From CALHVX01 sp051027215 (GTDB lineage: Bacteria > Pseudomonadota > Gammaproteobacteria > Pseudomonadales > Azotimanducaceae): a DNA stretch of 27,531 bases. A model generated the notes under the pieces. The model had not been told where the DNA came from. It ran no database searches and was given only the letters and a program-made list of their open reading frames with translations. The position numbers and the translations under genes are program-made. Each line of letters opens with the position of its first letter. Positions within the stretch are counted from its first letter, which is position 1. This document shows positions 22,807-27,531 of this stretch, piece by piece. Location of the stretch: assembly GCA_051027215.1 (NCBI GenBank), contig JBPCXR010000321.1, positions 1 to 27,531 of the forward strand, in the 5' to 3' direction.

Positions 22807-24267
22807 TCACTGCATGTAGCGATCCAGGGTCTGGTGCAAATGCCGGATCCTAATTTCTTGATAATTACCAAGCGTTTGCCCCGGTTTCCTAGACGCCTTC
22901 GCGCCTGCCCGCTGGCGTCTTAGGTTGTCGGTGTCCTGGTCCAAGACGAACCCAAGGCCCGGATCGAATCCCTCGACTTGGGTATAAGAATCTTCGATCG
23001 CTAGGTCCACCGGTTGCGCTGGTGCGGGTACCGGGCCGTTGTCCGGTTTCGGCCGCAGCATCAGGATCTCGTGGATGCAGTTGTCCGCATCCAGCGGCCG
23101 AAAGCGATAGATCATGGGCAGGGCGATGCCGGGAAAGGCGCACATGTTCGGGAATACGAAGTATTCGATGGAGTCGAGCATTTCGCTGGTGCTTTGCTCC
23201 GACAGATCAATGTCGAGCTCCGCCTGCATGGTCTGGCGCCGTTGTGCGGCGATGGCTTCCCGTGCCGACAGCCCAGCTGGCAGGGTTGCGCCGGCAGCCC
23301 CTGTACCGGCAACGCCTTCCCGGGTGCCGACGGCGCTGCCGCTGCCACCGCCACCGCCCATGGCTTCGTAAAGCTCCTGCTCGCTCATCGGCTTTTTCCA
23401 GTGTGGGCTGGGGTGGCCGAAGGTGTGGAAAAAACGGGAGACATGCTCGCCGAACACATCGTACTGAGCATTGGCATCGCCCACAGTGCGAACGGCTTCT
23501 GGGTGGGTCGCTAAGACGTGATAGGCCTCAAGGAACGCTTCAAGGGCCATTTTCCAGTTCGCTGGTAGATGCTTGCGGGTGTGGCATTGAATGTAACGGT
23601 CTTCCAAGCGCCAGTTTTTGAAGTGTTCTGGCAAAACGCCGAGATAATCTGCGAGCGGCGGCGCATCTTCTGAGAGATTGATGAACACAAACCCACCCCA
23701 GGTATCCACCTGCACATCCGTTAAGGAGAACTGGGCTTCGACAAGGTGCGGAAAATCCCAACGACAGGGCACCTCCCGTAGGCTGCCATCGAGGTTCCAG
23801 GTAAAGCCATGGAAAGGGCAACGCAGAAACTGTTTGTTGCGCGGCGGCTCCAGGGGATCGCATAGCTGCATACCACGGTGCATGCAGGCGTTGATGTAGG
23901 CCTTGATCTGCGCTGGCGCGGTGCGCACCACAATGACCGAATCGTCGCCAACTTCGTAAACCACATAATCACCCACGGCCTGCAGATGTTCTTCCCGGCA
24001 CGCCCACTGCCAGGTGCGGCGCCACATGGTGTCGAGCTCACGCTGGTAGAAGGTTGGGTCGCTGTAGCGCGCGTAGTCGATGTCGCCGTCGCCAAGATAC
24101 TCGTAGGACTGCTCCAGCAGAGGCGCAGGGGGCTTGGAGGCATCCGCGCGAACGATGTCGGCGGTACTGGGCCCCGGGCAACGCGCCTCGCCTGGAGCAA
24201 GATCTGGATCCGCAGGCTCGAGCATGGCGGCAGCGAGTTCAGCCTGGTTGCGCGGAATTAGCGTCAT
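22807..24267 (-). CDS. Rieske non-haem iron oxygenase, alpha subunit, with Glu bridging residue
   Basis: A 486-residue aromatic-ring-hydroxylating-type oxygenase. The Rieske 2Fe-2S ligands are C128-M-H130 and C150-P-F-H153. The catalytic iron ligands are H250 and H255, followed late by an Asp (in LDQDTDNLRRQR). Between the centres most family members have a bridging Asp; here the motif is E-x3-E247-x2-H250-x4-H255, so the bridge is Glu. Glu at this site is known from carnitine monooxygenase CntA/YeaW, which cleaves a C-N bond, so an N-dealkylating or quaternary-amine role is possible. A Gly/Ala-rich loop (about 303-331) is unusual. GGGAGG precedes the ATG. It follows the amidohydrolase by 65 nt in one operon. 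No reductase or ferredoxin gene is in the window. Confidence 0.92.
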   Translation of the reverse strand: MTLIPRNQAELAAAMLEPADPDLAPGEARCPGPSTADIVRADASKPPAPLLEQSYEYLGDGDIDYARYSDPTFYQRELDTMWRRTWQWACREEHLQAVGDYVVYEVGDDSVIVVRTAPAQIKAYINACMHRGMQLCDPLEPPRNKQFLRCPFHGFTWNLDGSLREVPCRWDFPHLVEAQFSLTDVQVDTWGGFVFINLSEDAPPLADYLGVLPEHFKNWRLEDRYIQCHTRKHLPANWKMALEAFLEAYHVLATHPEAVRTVGDANAQYDVFGEHVSRFFHTFGHPSPHWKKPMSEQELYEAMGGGGGSGSAVGTREGVAGTGAAGATLPAGLSAREAIAAQRRQTMQAELDIDLSEQSTSEMLDSIEYFVFPNMCAFPGIALPMIYRFRPLDADNCIHEILMLRPKPDNGPVPAPAQPVDLAIEDSYTQVEGFDPGLGFVLDQDTDNLRRQRAGAKASRKPGQTLGNYQEIRIRHLHQTLDRYMQ

Positions 24268-24332
24268 GGTGTAATCCTCCCTTGGCTTAGAGACTGAAAG
24301 TTGTGTTCGAGCACGTCAAGCCGCGCGACCCG

Positions 24333-26003
24333 TCAGCGATACTCTGACTCACCACACTCAAACGCTTGTCCCTCAAAGACTGTGCCCAGCACGGGAATGT
24401 CTTTCAGCGCGGTACTCGGCTCGAGTAGCGGATCTGCGCCAAGCACGGTGAAGTCTGCGCGTTTACCGGCGCGGATGCTGCCGACCTCATGTTCCCGGCC
24501 CAGCACGATCGCCGCGTCCAGCGTGATCGCCCGCAAAGCTTCGGCGCTGGTGAGGCACTCCTCGGCGCACATAACATGACCTGCGCTGTTGATGCGGTTG
24601 GCGGCTACCCAGGCGCTGTTCAGTGGCGCTGCTGGAGCCATGGTGAAATCGGAGTGCAGGGTGGTGGTAATGCCTGCTCGCACGCAGCTGCCGACTCGGG
24701 CCATGGCGCTGGCGCGCTCAACGCCGATGCCTTCGCGGCTATACATGTCGCTCAGCTCGTACAGGTAATAGGCGTTGGCAGAGACGTTGCCGCCGAGTTT
24801 GGCGATCCGCGCAACCTGTTCTGGGTGCGAGAAACCAAAGTGCTCGAAGGTGAAGCCGTGATTGAAGCGTGGTCGCTCCCATTGCAGCTTCTCCAGCACG
24901 CTCAAGGCCAGCTCCACTCCAAGGTCACCACAGACGTGCACATGGATCTTATAACCCGCGTTCCAAAGCACACGCGCCTGGGCCTCGAGGGTCTCCGGCG
25001 GCGTCAGCCATTCGCCCGCATGGCCATCGATGTAGCCCGGCGCAGACATCTGGCCCAGTTGGGAAAAGAAGGCGCCATCGGCGAACAGCTTGACGTGATC
25101 GTTGAACCGCAGGCGCTGGCCATTGCGCTGGTGCAGCGTCTGGAGAAATTCCAGCGCTTGAGCATCGTCATCCCGATAGTGAAACAGTTTCGTTGCATCG
25201 GGAACGATGTCCGTTCGAAATGGCGTATGGGGCGTCTCCAATACGGTGTTCATGGCTGCCATTTCAGATTCGAAGTCGAACAGGCCAGTCGCCATGTCGC
25301 CAATGGTGGTGTGGCCCCCGTGGTGCACCACCTCCCGAAGCCGGGCCAGGCCATCCTGGTAGCGCTGCGGCCCAAGCAGGTACGGGTTTAAGCGACGAAT
25401 GGCGAAGCCAAGACCCGCTTCAAAAAAGTGGCCGGTCTCGAGGTTTATCTGCGGCCGCTCCCGAACTTGCTCGGCAGAGATGTCCAACCAGCGCAATGCG
25501 CCATCGTTCATATAAAGCTCATGAAACGAGCGGTGCCAAACAACGATGGGCCGCTCCTCGGCGAAGCTGTTGATCCGTGCCCGGGACATAGGCCCGTGCC
25601 ACAGTTGGTGATAACCCCAAATCAGCAGTGGCTCTTCGCTGGACTGCGCTTCGACGACCAATGAGCGAGCCCGCTCATCGAAGCGTTCGGGCGTGTCGCT
25701 TGGAGGTACGGTGGTCCAGGGCAAACGCCATTCGGTTGCGGTGATGAAGTTCATTGGCAGCAGGATCGCGGCCATGCTTGGATGCAAGTGAGGATCGATG
25801 AAGCCCGGCGTTAGCACCGCATCGCGAAAGCGATGATCGATCTCGTGGGGATAGGCGTTCAACCAAGGTGCCAGCGATTCCAGCGTGCCCACTTCGACGA
25901 TTTGACCCTCTTTAACCGCCACAGCTTCGGCGCGTGGCATAGAGGGGTTCTGGGTGATGATGCTGCGAGCCGTGTAGACCCGCAGTAAGTTGGATTGACT
26001 CAT
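24333..26003 (-). CDS. Amidohydrolase family protein (YtcJ-like)
   Basis: A 556-residue metal-dependent hydrolase of the YtcJ-like amidohydrolase branch. Seen: the beta-sandwich N-terminus (ARSIITQNPSMPRAEAVAVKEGQIVEVG), TPGFIDPHLHPSM with the metal H-x-H pair, HVHVCGDLGVELAL with the next His, FEHFGFSHPEQ, and the terminal Asp segment LHSDFTMAPAAPL, then the C-terminal GSIRAGKRADFTVLGADPL. The longer frame to 26096 adds 31 residues with no domain; the ATG at 26003 (MSQSNLLRVYTAR) fits the family start. Family members cleave amide or C-N bonds of small molecules; the Rieske neighbour suggests amide/amine catabolism, by inference. Divergent from the DMFase-like gene. Confidence 0.9.
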   Translation of the reverse strand: MSQSNLLRVYTARSIITQNPSMPRAEAVAVKEGQIVEVGTLESLAPWLNAYPHEIDHRFRDAVLTPGFIDPHLHPSMAAILLPMNFITATEWRLPWTTVPPSDTPERFDERARSLVVEAQSSEEPLLIWGYHQLWHGPMSRARINSFAEERPIVVWHRSFHELYMNDGALRWLDISAEQVRERPQINLETGHFFEAGLGFAIRRLNPYLLGPQRYQDGLARLREVVHHGGHTTIGDMATGLFDFESEMAAMNTVLETPHTPFRTDIVPDATKLFHYRDDDAQALEFLQTLHQRNGQRLRFNDHVKLFADGAFFSQLGQMSAPGYIDGHAGEWLTPPETLEAQARVLWNAGYKIHVHVCGDLGVELALSVLEKLQWERPRFNHGFTFEHFGFSHPEQVARIAKLGGNVSANAYYLYELSDMYSREGIGVERASAMARVGSCVRAGITTTLHSDFTMAPAAPLNSAWVAANRINSAGHVMCAEECLTSAEALRAITLDAAIVLGREHEVGSIRAGKRADFTVLGADPLLEPSTALKDIPVLGTVFEGQAFECGESEYR

Positions 26004-26072
26004 AGAGCTTGAGAACGGCTGCGCCACCTTTGCTATCGTAACGCTTCGATTAGACCCGAATACCGTTGGCCC

Positions 26073-26095
26073 TGCACGCTCGAGAGAGCGCTGCA
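26073..26095. promoter_or_regulatory. Imperfect palindrome between divergent genes
   Basis: TGCACGCTC (26073-26081), GAGA loop, GAGCG C TGCA (26086-26095): inverted arms with one bulged base. It sits mid-way between the amidohydrolase and DMFase-like starts, so could be an operator for co-regulation, or a hairpin in either leader. Confidence 0.35.
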
Positions 26096-26150
26096 AAGCA
26101 TAGTCTTAAGTGCAGGAGCCAAGACGCCCAACAAGGACCTGCGCTAGCCG

Positions 26151-27531
26151 ATGAGAGAGTATCCACAGGGCCGCAAAGACATTGCGGCCTACGCCGATCG
26201 TTTGGTCTGTGTGCCGGGGGATGTGGTGAAGATCATGGTCAGCGCAGAGTTCGAAGGTAACTTTGACGCCGACCTGGTGCGGGTGGTCTGCGGCGACGCG
26301 CGCCCATCGGGGACTGGCTTTGACCTGCGCTCTGTAGCAAGTGACTGCTCTGGCCGCTACCCAGCGCGGCATCAGGATACTCATCCAGGCTCCTATGGCC
26401 TGATATCTCAACTGCCCGAATTTCAGTCACTTACCATAGCTTTCAAGATCTATCCGACTACGCCCGAGCGCGCTTGTGTGGTGCTGGCTGGACCGGGTTT
26501 CTCGTTGGTGCTGGAGCGTGGACGCCTGGTGCTCGAAGCCCAGGGTCAGGTACTACTTCGTAGCGAGCGGTTGCTAAGACAACGACGCTGGCACGAAGTG
26601 GCATTGAGTCTAGCGGCAGGTGGCGCGGTGAGCTTGCAGCAGCGCGCGTTGGGCCTTGGCAGTGGCGAGCCGGTAACTGCTTGGTCAGAGCAATGCCATG
26701 CACCCTGGTCGAGAGATGGAACAACCCCGGCGCTGCCAGCCGGAGACTGGTGGCTCGGTAGGGATGCAACAAGCACGAGCGCTCGTTTCAACGGGCGCGT
26801 AGAAAGCCTGCGGATTTTTCAAGGCGAACAGCTAGCTGATGTTGACGCGTTGTTCGCGGCGCTACCGGTAGATCACCAAAACCGGCCAGCGGCTAGCGTG
26901 GTCGCTGCCTGGGATTTCGGCCACAACATGAAAGCCCAAGAAATCGTTGATCTAACAGGGCGATACAGGTTGCGACTGCACCAGCATCCGACTCGCGCTG
27001 TGCGCGGTAGTCGCTGGGATGGCAGCGAACAGGATTGGCGCAAAGCGCCTGGGCAATATGGGGCGATCCACTTCCACGAAGATGATCTGACCGATGCTGG
27101 TTGGGAAGCAGACTTTGAGTGGCAGTTGCCGGAGGATCTGCCCTCCGGGGTTTACGCCGTACAGCTCAAGCCAACAAACTCAGCCTCGAGTCCCCCAGAG
27201 CCAGAGCAAATCCCAGAGTACGTGCCGCTCTTTGTGCGCCCGGGGCGTAATGCTAAGCGAGCGCCGGTAGCGCTGCTCATGTCCACTGCCACGTACCTCG
27301 CTTACGGCAACCAACGACTGGCGGCCGCAGATGGCGTCATTGGCAGCAAGCCGGTGAAGAACCCCAACGATCTGTACCTGTTGGATCATCCGCAAATCGG
27401 CTTATCGCTATACGAGCAGCACCAGGATGGCTCCGGTGTGCACTATGCGTCTGCCCATCGACCGCTGTTGAACATGCGTCCCGGATCGATCATGTGGTCG
27501 TTCAACGCTGACACCAACCTATTGGCTTGGC
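26151..27531 (+). CDS. N,N-dimethylformamidase large-subunit-like protein (5' part; truncated by window end)
   Basis: Open from the ATG at 26151 to the window edge, about 460 residues; an in-frame TAG at 26145 rules out a longer start. Residues about 90-225 look like a LamG/concanavalin-type beta-sandwich (SLTIAFKIYPTTPERACVVL, RRWHEVALSL, ARFNGRVESLRIF). From about 250 the text matches the dimethylformamidase large subunit: AAWDFGHNM, RAVRGSRWDGSEQDWRKAP, YGAIHFHEDDLTDAGWE, LPSGVYAVQL, YLAYGNQRL, LSLYEQHQDGSGVHYASAHRP and MWSFNADTNLLAW. The enzyme family uses mononuclear iron to hydrolyse N,N-dimethylformamide-type amides; the iron-ligand region lies beyond the cut. A small subunit gene is not visible here. 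Divergent from the amidohydrolase/Rieske operon, so probably one catabolic locus. Whether the substrate is DMF or another amide is unknown. Confidence 0.85.
   Translation, partial: MREYPQGRKDIAAYADRLVCVPGDVVKIMVSAEFEGNFDADLVRVVCGDARPSGTGFDLRSVASDCSGRYPARHQDTHPGSYGLISQLPEFQSLTIAFKIYPTTPERACVVLAGPGFSLVLERGRLVLEAQGQVLLRSERLLRQRRWHEVALSLAAGGAVSLQQRALGLGSGEPVTAWSEQCHAPWSRDGTTPALPAGDWWLGRDATSTSARFNGRVESLRIFQGEQLADVDALFAALPVDHQNRPAASVVAAWDFGHNMKAQEIVDLTGRYRLRLHQHPTRAVRGSRWDGSEQDWRKAPGQYGAIHFHEDDLTDAGWEADFEWQLPEDLPSGVYAVQLKPTNSASSPPEPEQIPEYVPLFVRPGRNAKRAPVALLMSTATYLAYGNQRLAAADGVIGSKPVKNPNDLYLLDHPQIGLSLYEQHQDGSGVHYASAHRPLLNMRPGSIMWSFNADTNLLAW

Noticed and set aside
24489..25391. Long plus-strand open frame (300 codons)
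   Set aside because: Antisense shadow of the amidohydrolase gene, no recognisable domain.
1..27531. CRISPR array, insertion sequence, prophage or integron
   Set aside because: No spaced repeats, transposase, integrase or terminal inverted repeats seen; gene content is chromosomal and metabolic.

Overview
The window looks like a chromosomal segment from a moderately GC-rich, aerobic, heterotrophic proteobacterium, most likely a gammaproteobacterium. This rests on two tRNAs with encoded CCA ends, GTG starts with ordinary Shine-Dalgarno sites, dense short operons, a CYP153 cytochrome P450, and several CoA-thioester and Rieske oxidation genes. The exact lineage is inference. I see no insertion sequence, phage gene, CRISPR array or rRNA.

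Layout. 10-166: tandem tRNA-Glu(TTC) and tRNA-Gly(GCC). 340-3416 (+): SLC13-type transporter with RCK_C domains, HIT protein and endonuclease/exonuclease/phosphatase protein, packed as an operon. 3386-4630 (-): YbfB/YjiJ-type MFS carrier, tail to tail with that operon. 4693-7663: an enoyl-CoA hydratase-like gene (+) converging on a CaiB-type CoA-transferase/HMG-CoA lyase operon (-). 7742-9281 (-): overlapping Ser/Thr kinase-like and PP2C phosphatase genes. 9324-12020 (+): ThDP enzyme and an orphan lipoprotein, followed by an 11-codon mini-ORF with a near-perfect Shine-Dalgarno and a strong terminator. 12243-15273 (-): spinster-type MFS carrier and CYP153. 15305-16876 (+): membrane-anchored glutamate-synthase-like FMN enzyme. 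16915-18678 (-): FHA-like/transmembrane/repeat protein. 18978-20186 (-): acyl-CoA dehydrogenase. 20290-22794 (+): the selenoprotein operon. 22807-26003 (-): amidohydrolase and Rieske oxygenase. 26151-end (+): 5' part of an N,N-dimethylformamidase large-subunit-like gene, cut by the window end.

The most interesting region is 20290-22794. The reading frame starting at 21896 meets TGA at 22175-22177 and stays open in the same frame to 22417. Read through, the TGA lies in a U-G-S-C motif typical of the UGSC family of (seleno)proteins. A hairpin with a G-U-U apical loop 19 nt after the TGA fits a bacterial SECIS element. The gene just upstream encodes a thioredoxin-like domain (CPTC) fused to a large conserved domain, and the gene just downstream is a coupled small membrane protein. 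Together they suggest a redox system built around a selenoprotein whose function is unknown to me. The Sec machinery (selA, selB, selC, selD) is not in the window and must be elsewhere if this reading is right.

Second-tier points: a Rieske oxygenase with Glu in place of the usual bridging Asp, next to an amidohydrolase and a DMFase-like gene (possible N-alkyl amine/amide catabolism); a kinase/phosphatase pair plus a distant FHA-like membrane protein; a crotonase and an acyl-CoA dehydrogenase with substituted canonical catalytic residues; and the mini-ORF at 12133.
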